Assembly: GCF_900187355.1 (NCBI RefSeq)
Contig: NZ_LT906451.1
Location: forward strand, 124,001-188,000
DNA from: Legionella lansingensis
Lineage (GTDB): Bacteria; Pseudomonadota; Gammaproteobacteria; Legionellales; Legionellaceae
Length of the DNA stretch: 64,000 bases
Direction of reading: 5' to 3'
Shown here one piece after another: positions 9,182 through 17,343 of this stretch; the first letter of the stretch is position 1; each line of letters opens with the position of its first letter. A model generated the notes under the pieces. It did not search any database, had not been told where the DNA came from, and saw only the letters and a program-made list of their open reading frames with translations. A program made the translations under genes and the position numbers.

Positions 9182-9631
9182 ATGAAAAAAGTATTATTGC
9201 CAATACTTGCGTACGGATTAATGACGGGGGCAAATGTAAGTTTCGCCAATGAGGAGGATCAGGCGCTTAATAAGCGAGTCGTTAGCGAGTTTTATCAAAA
9301 AGCAATCAACGACAAGAATTTTGCTGCCGCTGAAGAATACTTGGGACCATGGTATATCCAACATAACCCCTTAGCACAAGATGGTATAGACGGTTTTAGG
9401 AAATTCATTGATTACCTGAAAGCCACTTATCCTCAGTCACATAGCGAAATCAAACGTGTTTTTGCAGAAGGCGATTATGTTATTTTGCACGTTCATTCAA
9501 TCAAGGAACCTGGAACGCGTGGTCAAGCGATTATCGATGTTTTTCGTTTGGAAAATCACAAGATTGTTGAGCATTGGGATGTTATTCAAGCTATTCCTGA
9601 GGAGTCTGCAAATAGTAATGGTATGTTCTGA
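9182..9631 (+). CDS. Secreted SnoaL-like / NTF2-fold protein
   Basis: A 149-residue protein with a signal peptide (cleavage probably after GANVSFA), then an NTF2-like cone fold. Recognisable SnoaL-type elements are FYQKAINDKNFAAAEEYLG, YIQHNPLAQDGIDGFRKFI, and a closing FRLENHKIVEHWDVIQAIP. Members include polyketide cyclases and many uncharacterised proteins; the substrate here is unknown and the protein should be periplasmic. GGAGAAAATAA precedes the ATG. The neighbouring divergent LysR gene probably regulates it. Confidence 0.8.
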   Translation: MKKVLLPILAYGLMTGANVSFANEEDQALNKRVVSEFYQKAINDKNFAAAEEYLGPWYIQHNPLAQDGIDGFRKFIDYLKATYPQSHSEIKRVFAEGDYVILHVHSIKEPGTRGQAIIDVFRLENHKIVEHWDVIQAIPEESANSNGMF

Positions 9632-9656
9632 TTTAAAATAAGGAGAGCATTAACTG

Positions 9657-9830
9657 AACTGTGTTATCCCCGCGTAGGCCTGTCTCTTCATCACATCTCT
9701 GCCTACGCCCAGCTCCCGGACTCGATCCGGGATCAACCGCGGGGTCCAGTGTTTTAGCGCAGTGCTTCTGGATCCCGCGGACAAGCCGCGGGACGTCGGA
9801 GAGCAGAGCCTACGCGGGAATGGCATAGTT
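9657..9830. repeat. MITE-like palindromic repeat with CCCGCGTAGGC ends
   Basis: The left end AACTGTGTTATCCCCGCGTAGGC-like sequence (9657-9679) is matched by its near-complement at 9808-9830. Between them lie two further hairpins (CCCGGACTCGATCCGGG; GGATCCCGCGGACAAGCCGCGGGA). It is much more GC-rich than its surroundings and non-coding. It fills most of the 271-bp gap after the SnoaL-like gene and may end transcription from both sides. Confidence 0.6.
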
Positions 9831-9902
9831 AAATGAACAGTATCGAAATAGGAGGTTAATAAATTTTACTGCGAAAGAATGAAGGAATAAAAAGCAGATA
9901 GA

Positions 9903-10420
9903 CTATTCTCTCTGTCTGCGGATGCCACTTCCTGCCGCGATCATCTCACCTTGAGTTACTTTGAAAAACTCTTCTTGTGAGCATTGCAATTTATCCGCAT
10001 CAAATTGGGCAATTATTTTAGCTTGGTCAGGACGATTAAGTAAGGGCAGGAAATTCTTGAAGTCTTGCAGGTTCTCAATCATGTCTTGAATAGGGAATAA
10101 CTCCAAGAATGAACCGCGCTTGTCCTTGGGTAGCCACTCTAAAATCGACAACAATTGTTGTTTCGATGTAATTAAGTGGTGAAAATCTTTGGCTATCTGA
10201 AAATGACTAGACCCTAGTGTCGTGATGCATGAGCGTAGTGCGCCATAAGTGTTAATCCAGCTTTTTAATGACGAAACCTGACTTATTATAAGAGGCTCCA
10301 TCTCAAGGCTCGTATTCCAGGTTGCAATCGTCTTTAAAAATGCTTCATAAGAATCAATGCCCATAGCAATGTGTTTGCGATTGGCGCTAGCAGCAGATGA
10401 GGGAGTTGCTTTAATTGCCT
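9903..10420 (-). pseudogene. Detached C-terminal part of the ankyrin effector
   Basis: The frame opens after a TAG at about 10422 and runs to 9903. It includes an alanine/serine-rich lead (ATPSSAASANRKHIA) followed by MGIDSYEAFLKTIATWNTSL and a helical region (LLSILEWLPKDKRGSFLELF, IENLQDFKNFLPLLNRPDQA). The in-frame ATG at 10364 has no RBS. It lies directly after the ankyrin gene that ends at 10482, in a different frame with about 60 bp between. The low-complexity Ser/Pro-rich end of that gene looks like a linker that should lead into this domain. I read the pair as one gene broken by a frameshift/short indel; an independent small gene is the alternative. Confidence 0.5.
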
Positions 10421-10481
10421 CCTAAACCAGAAATAGTCTGTTGGTGTGGAGATCCACGATATCAGTTTAGCCTGAACTACC

Positions 10482-12089
10482 TCAAGAATAAGTGCTTGAG
10501 CTACCCAAATGTTCACCTTGTTGCTGGGTTAGGGAAAAATCACTTAAGAGGGAAGGGCTGGCGGGATTCTGAAGAGCAGATTTCTTTGAAAAAAATAAAG
10601 AAGGGTGATTCTTTCCTGCTGGGGTTAGATGATGTTTGGGAATATATCTATGACTGGAACTTCCCGTGGCTTTCGGATGCGACCTCGGGACGTTAAAGGC
10701 TTGTATGGCCTCCATAGCTGCGAGATTCTTGTTTCTTTGGGCAATTGCTAGCGCACTCTCACCGGCTGCATTTTGCAAATCTAAACGGGCACCCGCATGC
10801 AAAAGGAGCTTAAATAGTTCGGGACTTTGCTGAGTATATTCTGACTCACAGGCAATCATTAAGGGGGTTAATTTTTTGTTATTAATTTCATTAACATGGA
10901 TTTCATGACAAGCCAGCAATCGTTTTACTAACTTCACATAGCCTAAATTACAGGCGATCGCGAGGGCTGTTGAGCCATCGGTTTGACAAGGGCCATTGAT
11001 ATTAAATCCGCGTATTTTGACCAAGACATCCAAAATATGGGTGTGGTTATTATTTAAAGTCATCCTCATGCCCGCAGCGACTTGATCATTGTCAATGCAA
11101 TTGCAGTGATGACTTAGTCTAACTATTTCTCGGACAGTGCATTCATCCCCATTTTGGGCGGCAATAGGTAGCATACCTAGCTCTCGGTTATTAACATAAG
11201 AGAGCTGCTTTGGGAAAACCGGATAGCTGTAGTTCAGTTGTTGCAAACGGGCTTGTATACTGGTTGAGGGTAGCTTGGCGATAAAATCCAAATGAAAAAT
11301 CATATGATTATTTTCTTCTAAACTAAGATATAACTGCTTGCAAAGCTCCTGATGATTTAAAATCATGTAAGGATAATCTGGGGATTGTTCATAGAGATAG
11401 TTGATGTCAAGAAAAAGCCAACCCTCAGGATGTTTTTTTAGCCCCACAGTATGTTCTTCGCTGCTAATCAACATGGCTAATTTATCATTCAGTTTCAACA
11501 GGTCATTTAAATGCTGCAAAAAGTCTATGACGTTCCTTTCTGCTTCGAAGGCAAATGTTTTTCCAAAAATGCGCTTGGCGGACGTATTGCCTGCAAGCTT
11601 ATAGCGAATCATGGCAAGAATAGAGTTAATATCGATCTGATGCAGCCGTTTAGCATAAACATCAGAGTAATCTTCAGGTGACTGTGCCAGGCACACAGCT
11701 TCAATGAAGGGCTTTGTTTCTATTAATTGATCTTCATATGAACTTATGTTTTCCTGATTTTTTATTTTCTGCGTGACTCGATTTACTTTTCGCGGTAGGT
11801 AATGCTTCTCTTGTCGGATCACATTGAGTCGTTGATAAAATAAACGTTCGTTTTCGAGTGTTACATCCTGAGCCCAGGTGAGCGTAAAACCAAAGCAGAT
11901 ACCGTCATCATGGGTATACTTAAAACGATCGAGCAAGGTGAGCAAGTCATCATGACTAAGTTTGGTTTTATCATCAAAATCAAGCAACTTATCCCAAAGA
12001 TCAGGGATAAAAAAGGTAGTGCACTGATGGACCACCACAAGGGCTAGCAAAATGAGCAAAATATAGAAATAGTAAATCATATTACTCAC
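10482..12089 (-). CDS. Ankyrin-repeat protein with C58-protease-like head, probable Dot/Icm effector
   Basis: A 535-residue protein. An N-terminal hydrophobic segment (residues 5-30) is followed by DDGICFGFTLTWA, which has the Cys environment of YopT/AvrPphB (C58) peptidases with Cys65. EEHTVGLKKHPEGWLFLDINY then supplies His213 and Asp228 in the 'H-x(14)-D-x-N' arrangement of that family. Ankyrin repeats cover about residues 310-480 (GSTALAIACNLGYVKLVKRL; LTPLMIACESEYTQQSPELF). The C-terminal 60 residues are Ser/Pro-rich and stop abruptly; the likely missing tail lies at 9903-10420. Eukaryote-like architecture suggests a translocated effector. The protease call is from motif spacing only. 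Confidence 0.65.
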   Translation of the reverse strand: MSNMIYYFYILLILLALVVVHQCTTFFIPDLWDKLLDFDDKTKLSHDDLLTLLDRFKYTHDDGICFGFTLTWAQDVTLENERLFYQRLNVIRQEKHYLPRKVNRVTQKIKNQENISSYEDQLIETKPFIEAVCLAQSPEDYSDVYAKRLHQIDINSILAMIRYKLAGNTSAKRIFGKTFAFEAERNVIDFLQHLNDLLKLNDKLAMLISSEEHTVGLKKHPEGWLFLDINYLYEQSPDYPYMILNHQELCKQLYLSLEENNHMIFHLDFIAKLPSTSIQARLQQLNYSYPVFPKQLSYVNNRELGMLPIAAQNGDECTVREIVRLSHHCNCIDNDQVAAGMRMTLNNNHTHILDVLVKIRGFNINGPCQTDGSTALAIACNLGYVKLVKRLLACHEIHVNEINNKKLTPLMIACESEYTQQSPELFKLLLHAGARLDLQNAAGESALAIAQRNKNLAAMEAIQAFNVPRSHPKATGSSSHRYIPKHHLTPAGKNHPSLFFSKKSALQNPASPSLLSDFSLTQQQGEHLGSSSTYS

Positions 12090-12256
12090 CGGTGAAGTCC
12101 CTTTTAAAAAATCAAAACATAAATAAAGCTAAGATGCAAAGCTTCAAGGGCCTATTTGTTAACAAACCCATAGTAGACTTCTAGTGGTAAACGGTTTAAA
12201 AACGAATTATTATTGCGCAGCGCTTCGCTGGGAAGCGTGAATAAAAGGAGTAAGAA

Positions 12257-12676
12257 ATGGGTGTAAGAACAGTAAGCCGCTACTTAGCTCTTGGTGGACT
12301 GATTGTGTTAAGCCAAAGTGGTTTGGCAGCCGAAGATAAAATGGTGTTCAAAAATGAAAAGGGATCTGTTTTAGAGCTTGTCAAATCGCAAGAAGGCGCA
12401 TTGACTGGGTCCTTTACTACCGCAGTGGCTTCTAAAGAATGCCAACAAGCAGTAGGTCAAAAACGCCCTATCGTGGGTTACTTAACGGGTAACGCTTTTA
12501 CTATTAGTATTGATTACCCTGATTGCGGTTCAGCACTAAGTATTATTGGCAATTTAAGCCAAGATAATAAAACGTTAGACACGACTTGGGTTGTTGCTCA
12601 CCAAGCTCCTGCAACCAGGAAAGATCTAAGTGCACGTTTTATTGGTCATAATACCTACACGCGCGTCACCATGTAA
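12257..12676 (+). CDS. Secreted avidin-family protein, dimeric-avidin type
   Basis: A 139-residue precursor with a signal peptide (to about GLAA, residue 25). The mature part aligns without gaps to streptavidin landmarks: KNEKGS with WYNQLGS, GALTGSFTTAV with GALTGTYESAV, LDTTWVVAH with INTQWLLTS, FIGHNTYTRV with LVGHDTFTKV. Cys62 and Cys90 fall in the two loops bridged by a disulfide in rhizavidin-like dimeric avidins. Of the biotin contacts, Asn33, Ser37, Ser92 and Trp111 are kept and Tyr43 is Phe53. The aromatic lids corresponding to Trp79, Trp92 and Trp120 are Ile, Ile and Leu, so biotin binding may be weak or lost. RBS AAAGGAG; single-gene unit. Confidence 0.8.
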   Translation: MGVRTVSRYLALGGLIVLSQSGLAAEDKMVFKNEKGSVLELVKSQEGALTGSFTTAVASKECQQAVGQKRPIVGYLTGNAFTISIDYPDCGSALSIIGNLSQDNKTLDTTWVVAHQAPATRKDLSARFIGHNTYTRVTM

Positions 12677-12727
12677 CAATCCATTGGAATCAATGGGGTT
12701 TCTGCCATTGATTCATTCTAATTTCTA

Positions 12728-12805
12728 ACCCGTTCGGGCTGAGTCCTTCGAGAGCCTCAGGCCAGACTTCGAGACGGCGTAAACGCCTCCTCAGCCTGAA
12801 CGGAT
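12728..12805. repeat. Palindromic repeat CCGTTCGGGCTGAG...CTCAGCCTGAACGG
   Basis: Inverted arms CCGTTCGGGCTGAG and CTCAGCCTGAACGG enclose a GC-rich centre with its own short complementary pieces (GCCTCAGGCC, GGCGTAAACGCC). This type of 'CGTTCGGGCTGAG' palindrome is widespread between bacterial genes. It lies between the avidin and TMEM43-like genes and is non-coding. Confidence 0.55.
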
Positions 12806-12926
12806 CGGTGTGAAATTTGGACACTCCTTAACCTAATTGAAACTAGAGGATGAGCATATAGGCATGGTTTTTGCGACTGCAATCTATAATTCAGGGTAGA
12901 GATTTGTGGGCGCAAGGAGTATCTAG

Positions 12927-14099
12927 ATGGCAGAAGAAATTACTACGAAATCCTGGGGCAGCCGCATAAAGGATGCTTTTGTTGGTATTTTGATTGGTAT
13001 TGTGATGATTGTTGTTGCAATTATCCTCACCTTCTGGAATGAGCGTCATGGACTTCACACTGCGCAATCTTTGGTAGAGGCTCAACGTATTTTAATATCT
13101 GTACCCAATGCGCCCATTGACCCAAAAAATAATTTGCATGTTGTTTATTTAAGTGGATTAGCTACAACAAAAGATATTCTTAAAGATCCATTGCTTGGTA
13201 TTTCCAAAAATGCAATCGGCTTACAGCGAAAAGTAGAGATGTATCAATGGAAAGAAAATAAGGAGACAAGAACGGAATCGCAGTTGGGTGGTTCAGAAAA
13301 GCAGATCACGACCTATTCTTACAAAAAAGTTTGGTCGTCACGGTTGATTGATAGCAACAGCTTTAAAGAACAAGCTGGTCATCAAAATCCAGCTGCTTTG
13401 CCTATCGAATCCTTGCAGCAATATGCGCAAACAGTTAATGTAGGTGACTTTTTATTACCCTATAGTTTAATTACCCAAATCAGTGAAACCCAGCCCGTGG
13501 ATCTCGAGCGTGTCAATAAGAGCACTCTACAAGCCAAGTTAAATAAACCCATACATTATGTGAGTGATCAACTTTACGGTGGCCAGGATTATCAAAATCC
13601 ACAAATAGGGGATATTCGTATTAAGGTTTTTGCTATTTTGCCACAAACAGTGAGTATCATTGCCCAGCAAACTGGAGATACTCTACAAGAGTATATGGCC
13701 AAAGCTGGGCAGCCAGTATTGTTATTGTCTTCTGGGCAAGTTTCTCCTGAGCAAATGATTCAAGACGCATTGACAGAAAATAGGTTAATCACTTGGATTC
13801 TGCGAGCGGTATCTCTCATCTTGATGTGCCTAGGGTTTGCATTAATATTAAACCCTATTGTTGTCCTTGCAGATGTTATTCCCATTTTGGGTAGCATTGC
13901 GGGTTTTGGCACCGGTTTAGTGGCTTTCATCTGTGGTTTAGTGCTTTGGGCTGTCGTCACTGCAATCGCTTGGTTTGCAATAAGACCTCTATGGTCTTTG
14001 GGCGTATTATTGATTACTGCTGTGATAATTTATTTCTTATATAAACGGAGAAAGCGTAAACAAGAACTAGCTGCCATACCCAAGGTTGACGAGAAGTAG
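12927..14099 (+). CDS. TMEM43-family membrane protein
   Basis: A 390-residue protein. One N-terminal membrane segment (GILIGIVMIVVAIILTFWNERHG) is followed by a large extracytoplasmic domain containing DPKNNLHVVYLSG, VEMYQWKEN and GDIRIKVFAILP. Three hydrophobic segments lie near the C-terminus (about residues 285-370), then a basic tail. This is the layout of TMEM43/LUMA (DUF1625) proteins, whose bacterial role is unknown. An RBS (AAGGAG) precedes the ATG. A truncated copy lies at 7897. A stem-loop follows the stop. Confidence 0.8.
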   Translation: MAEEITTKSWGSRIKDAFVGILIGIVMIVVAIILTFWNERHGLHTAQSLVEAQRILISVPNAPIDPKNNLHVVYLSGLATTKDILKDPLLGISKNAIGLQRKVEMYQWKENKETRTESQLGGSEKQITTYSYKKVWSSRLIDSNSFKEQAGHQNPAALPIESLQQYAQTVNVGDFLLPYSLITQISETQPVDLERVNKSTLQAKLNKPIHYVSDQLYGGQDYQNPQIGDIRIKVFAILPQTVSIIAQQTGDTLQEYMAKAGQPVLLLSSGQVSPEQMIQDALTENRLITWILRAVSLILMCLGFALILNPIVVLADVIPILGSIAGFGTGLVAFICGLVLWAVVTAIAWFAIRPLWSLGVLLITAVIIYFLYKRRKRKQELAAIPKVDEK

Positions 14100-14143
14100 C
14101 GCAATAGGGTTTTATATAGCTCAAAAGTGGTTGCATAACGTAA

Positions 14144-14179
14144 GTTCGATAAGAAAAATAAATTATTTTCTTATCGAAC
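14144..14179 (+). terminator. Stem-loop after the TMEM43-like gene
   Basis: GTTCGATAAGAAAA and its exact complement TTTTCTTATCGAAC form a 14-bp stem with an 8-nt loop, 45 bp after the stop codon. There is no long T-run after it, so it may be a terminator or a small palindromic repeat. Confidence 0.4.
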
Positions 14180-14234
14180 CTTAGATATTTTAGAACTGGA
14201 TCCCGTATAAATGCTGCGCATTTTACGGGATAAC

Positions 14235-14280
14235 GTTCGTTTAGCGACACAAAAGGCATTTTATGCCTTTCATGTCGAAC
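14235..14280. repeat. Compound hairpin before the DUF3592 gene
   Basis: GTTCG and CGAAC form the outer pair, CGACA/TGTCG a middle pair, and AAAGGCAT/ATGCCTTT an inner 8-bp stem with a TTT-like loop. It lies 33 bp before the next start codon. A terminator of upstream transcripts or a leader structure are both possible. Confidence 0.35.
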
Positions 14281-14312
14281 TCACGTAAATTAACTTAAAC
14301 CAGGGAATACTT

Positions 14313-14780
14313 GTGACGAATTGGATGATGGCTTGGCGTTGGTTGCTGGATTTGCTATGGCTATCTTTTTTATTGATATTGCTCTATCACTTCTGGCGCG
14401 ATAGACAGCGACTTAAAAAAACTCGATTTTGGTTTTTGACCAAAGGACGAATCACGGAGTTTCTCTGGACAAGAGAAGGGTATACGCTTCGACCTAAAAT
14501 CGAATATTCCTACAATGTTTTTGACAGAGAATATCAAGGGGAGCATCTTTTCCTAGATACTGCTCATAATAATCCAAACAGCAAACATGCTCGCCAAGTG
14601 GCGTATCGTGCAGCCGTCGCGTACGAAAAAGATGAGGATATTGATGTTTATTACAACCCGAGTAATCCGCAAGAAGCTGTGCTCGATATCACCATACCTT
14701 CTAGACTTAACTTCATTATTGTCTTACTCATTGCTCTTGTTGTGGTGCATTTAATTGTTGTGATTTCTCGTTTGCTTTAA
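14313..14780 (+). CDS. DUF3592 membrane protein
   Basis: A 155-residue protein with two membrane segments (residues about 5-27 and 133-153) that flank a DUF3592 domain: TKGRITEFLWTREGYTLRPKIEYSYNV, FDREYQGEHLF, and the closing DIDVYYNPSNPQEAVLD, the family's hallmark 'V-Y-Y-N-P..P..A-V-L'. The start is GTG at 14313 after AGGGAATACTT; MMAWRW a few codons later is an alternative. The last 53 bp overlap the end of the convergent IcmL-like gene. Function is unknown. Confidence 0.75.
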   Translation: MTNWMMAWRWLLDLLWLSFLLILLYHFWRDRQRLKKTRFWFLTKGRITEFLWTREGYTLRPKIEYSYNVFDREYQGEHLFLDTAHNNPNSKHARQVAYRAAVAYEKDEDIDVYYNPSNPQEAVLDITIPSRLNFIIVLLIALVVVHLIVVISRLL

Positions 14781-15276
14781 CTGACTCATCCTCTATTGGC
14801 TGACATTTACAGGGAGGCGCAATAACCTTTGATTGTAAACTGGCAATGGCCAAGCCACGAACCCCTTGCCCTGAGGGTGCTCGAATGAAGTTAATCGTTA
14901 CAAGCAAATTTTGTGTTTGTTGATATTGCGGATTTTTATAGAGAACAAGGAGCGGCATGGTTGCTTCCCAACGTGAATCCGTAATGGCTTTAACGACGGG
15001 TGGAAGAGTAGCCACTGCGCTAACAAAATAAGAATTTTTTTGAATCACCTCGGGTAGCTTGGCCGCATTTAAAGCGTTACTGTAAGCTGTCCACCCTTCT
15101 GCTGTAAAATATTTGGCAATTTCTTTCTGACGTGGCAAAAAATTTTTATAATCATATGTATAGGTAGCGACAATGGCTTCATTTGCCCAAACAGTTAATT
15201 GAGTATTGTCTTCTGCCCAGGCTGTCACTGATAACAGAAGGAAGGTCAACACGCTGTAAAGTTTATTTAATTGCAT
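14728..15276 (-). CDS. Secreted IcmL/DotI-like protein
   Basis: A 182-residue protein with a cleavable-looking signal peptide (MQLNKLYSVLTFLLLSVTAWA) and an IcmL/DotI-type periplasmic domain: WANEAIVATYTYDYKNFLPRQ, then AKYFTAEGWTAYSNAL and an ending NPQYQQTQNLLVTINFIRA. DotI/IcmL is an inner-membrane part of the Dot/Icm type IV system. This paralogue has no long cytoplasmic/membrane anchor and lies away from dot/icm genes, so it is probably a free periplasmic relative with an unknown role. It overlaps the convergent DUF3592 gene by 53 bp. The short tail is rich in Lys, Gln and Glu. Confidence 0.75.
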   Translation of the reverse strand: MQLNKLYSVLTFLLLSVTAWAEDNTQLTVWANEAIVATYTYDYKNFLPRQKEIAKYFTAEGWTAYSNALNAAKLPEVIQKNSYFVSAVATLPPVVKAITDSRWEATMPLLVLYKNPQYQQTQNLLVTINFIRAPSGQGVRGLAIASLQSKVIAPPCKCQPIEDESVKANEKSQQLNAPQQEQ

Positions 15277-15483
15277 GAAAAATCCCCTTGAATTTATTTT
15301 TATTCTAAATGGGTTTTAAAAACAAAAAAACCTCTTTATGCTCCCATACTTTTTCCCAGAAAATAGTCTTATATCGATAAGTTCATATTTATGCTATTTT
15401 ATATGGTTTGGGGTCTTCGCTACCCCAATCGGGTGCTTTTTTCTAGGTTAAAAAATCCCCGCCCTTTAGAGGTTGTTGCATAA

Positions 15484-15553
15484 AAATACCCCTCACCCGC
15501 TGCTACGCGCCGACCTCTCCCCTTGTGGGAGAAGCTAGGGGTGAGGGGTATTT
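15484..15553. repeat. Palindromic repeat CCCCTCACCC...GGGTGAGGGG
   Basis: Arms AAATACCCCTCACCC and GGGTGAGGGGTATTT enclose CTCTCCCCTTGTGGGAGA, itself a hairpin. It is a common intergenic palindrome type; a shorter relative is at 21348-21391. It lies within the 318-bp gap before the ABC permease, and the open frame of that gene extends back into it, which is why a start after the repeat was chosen. Confidence 0.6.
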
Positions 15554-15594
15554 GGTTGAGTGTTGTTTTGATAAAAATAGAAGGGAGGGTTGTG

Positions 15595-17334
15595 GTGCGC
15601 AACAATCGTTTTTACTTTGCCAACCGTGAAAATGTCAGCAGATACATTAATCGCTGGGATATTTTGTTGCTTATCCTTATCTTTTCTGTGATCTTTTTTC
15701 TTGGTTGGGCTGGCAAGCAAATGGCTGTCCCCTATCAATTAGGGGAACAATTACCTATCTCATTAGATCCAGCAATACTTCCTTTTTATGCTTCGCGTAC
15801 AGTTTTGCGGATGTTTATCGCGCTTGCCTTATCTATTGTATTTACCTTTATTGTGGGTGCTTTAGCTGCAAAGCATCGCCGAGCAGAACAGATCATCATT
15901 CCGGCTATCGATATCCTGCAATCGGTCCCAGTACTCAGTTTCTTATCCATCACAGTAACTGGATTCATTCACCTATTTCCAGGAAGTTTACTAGGACCTG
16001 AATGTGCTTCTATTTTTGCTATTTTTACCGCTCAGGTATGGAATATTACTTTTGCTTTTTACCAGTCGCTAAAGACCTTACCCCATGATTTAAAAGAAGC
16101 AGCAGCCATGTTTCAATTATCAGCTTGGCAGCGTTTCTGGAAGGTTGAGGTGCCTTTTTCCATGTCTAGTTTGCTGTGGAATATGATGATGTCCATGTCT
16201 GCTAGTTGGTTTTTTGTGGTGCTGTCAGAAGCGATTTCTGTTTCTCATCAGAACATTCGTCTTCCAGGTGTAGGGTCTTACATTGCTTTGGCAATACAAC
16301 AGCATGATTTACATGCTGTTGGTTATGCCATTCTAACGATGGTGATTGTCATTTTTCTCTATGATCAAATTCTATTTCGTCCCTTAATTGCCTGGTCAGA
16401 AAAATTCAAGATGGAGCAATCGCCTGAAGAAGAGGAGTACCAGTCCTGGTTAATTGATCTTCTAAGAAGTAGTCGCTTAATGAATCGTTTTAGTAAACGT
16501 TCCGCCATATTAAAGGATCGGTTTATAAATGCTCGCTCGTTAAGCAGGAAAAAACCTAAACTGATAAAGGAGATTGATTTCCGGCAGCAAAAGCGTATGG
16601 ATTGGATATGGAATACAATCGTATTGTTAGCCATTATTAGTGGGGGTTGGCTATTATTAAATTTTATTCTTGCTCAGCTAAAAGCGAGTGAAATTTTCCA
16701 TGTCTTTCTTTTGGGAGCGGCGACGGCGACTAGGGTTGTTGTTTTAATTATTGTAAGCTCTCTCATTTGGATTCCTGTGGGAGTATGGGTTGGGTTGAGG
16801 CCTCGTTTGGCGCAAAAAATTCAACCTGTTGTGCAGTTTGTCGCGGCATTTCCAGCGAATTTGTTTTATCCTTTATTTGTAATAGCGATTGTGCGTTTTA
16901 ATTTAAATGTTGAGATCTGGGTTACTCCTTTAATGATTCTTGGTACCCAGTGGTATATTTTATTCAATATCATCGCTGGTGCTTCAAATATTCCCCGGGA
17001 TCTCTATCTTGCTGCAGATAATTTTGGGGTTAGAGGTTGGCAGTGGTGGAAGCGCTTGGCGTTGCCTGGGATTTTTCCTTTTTATATCACTGGCGCCATT
17101 ACGGCCGCTGGCGGTGCGTGGAACGCCAGTATTGTGGCTGAATGGGTTAGCTGGGGAAGCACCACATTAAAAGCCACGGGGTTAGGAGAATATATCCAGG
17201 CGAGTACGATAGCAGGGGATTTCCCAAAAATTGCTTTAGGTACAGCCATGATGTGTCTATATGTATTGACATTTAATCATTTAATTTGGCGTCCTTTATA
17301 TCGTTTGGCGGAAGAGCGCTTTCACTTTAATTGA
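15595..17334 (+). CDS. ABC transporter permease, two fused BPD domains (NitT/TauT type)
   Basis: About 579 residues with two binding-protein-dependent permease halves: N-terminal (EAAAMFQLSAWQRFWKVEVPFS as the EAA loop) and C-terminal (DLYLAADNFGVRGWQWWKRLALPG as the second EAA loop), each with about six membrane segments. They are joined by a cytoplasmic linker near residues 275-345. The frame extends to 15523 inside a repeat. GGGAGG at 15583 fits a GTG at 15592 or 15595, and the protein then begins VRNNRFYF. Ten bp separate its stop from the ATPase gene. A periplasmic binding protein is not seen nearby, so the substrate is unknown. Confidence 0.88.
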   Translation: MRNNRFYFANRENVSRYINRWDILLLILIFSVIFFLGWAGKQMAVPYQLGEQLPISLDPAILPFYASRTVLRMFIALALSIVFTFIVGALAAKHRRAEQIIIPAIDILQSVPVLSFLSITVTGFIHLFPGSLLGPECASIFAIFTAQVWNITFAFYQSLKTLPHDLKEAAAMFQLSAWQRFWKVEVPFSMSSLLWNMMMSMSASWFFVVLSEAISVSHQNIRLPGVGSYIALAIQQHDLHAVGYAILTMVIVIFLYDQILFRPLIAWSEKFKMEQSPEEEEYQSWLIDLLRSSRLMNRFSKRSAILKDRFINARSLSRKKPKLIKEIDFRQQKRMDWIWNTIVLLAIISGGWLLLNFILAQLKASEIFHVFLLGAATATRVVVLIIVSSLIWIPVGVWVGLRPRLAQKIQPVVQFVAAFPANLFYPLFVIAIVRFNLNVEIWVTPLMILGTQWYILFNIIAGASNIPRDLYLAADNFGVRGWQWWKRLALPGIFPFYITGAITAAGGAWNASIVAEWVSWGSTTLKATGLGEYIQASTIAGDFPKIALGTAMMCLYVLTFNHLIWRPLYRLAEERFHFN

Positions 17335-17343
17335 GTACGAGTT

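Noticed and set aside
10415..10696. Plus-strand frame of 93 codons over the ankyrin gene end
   Set aside because: It lies opposite the minus-strand ankyrin frame and its tail, has no RBS, and its sequence shows no protein-family signs.
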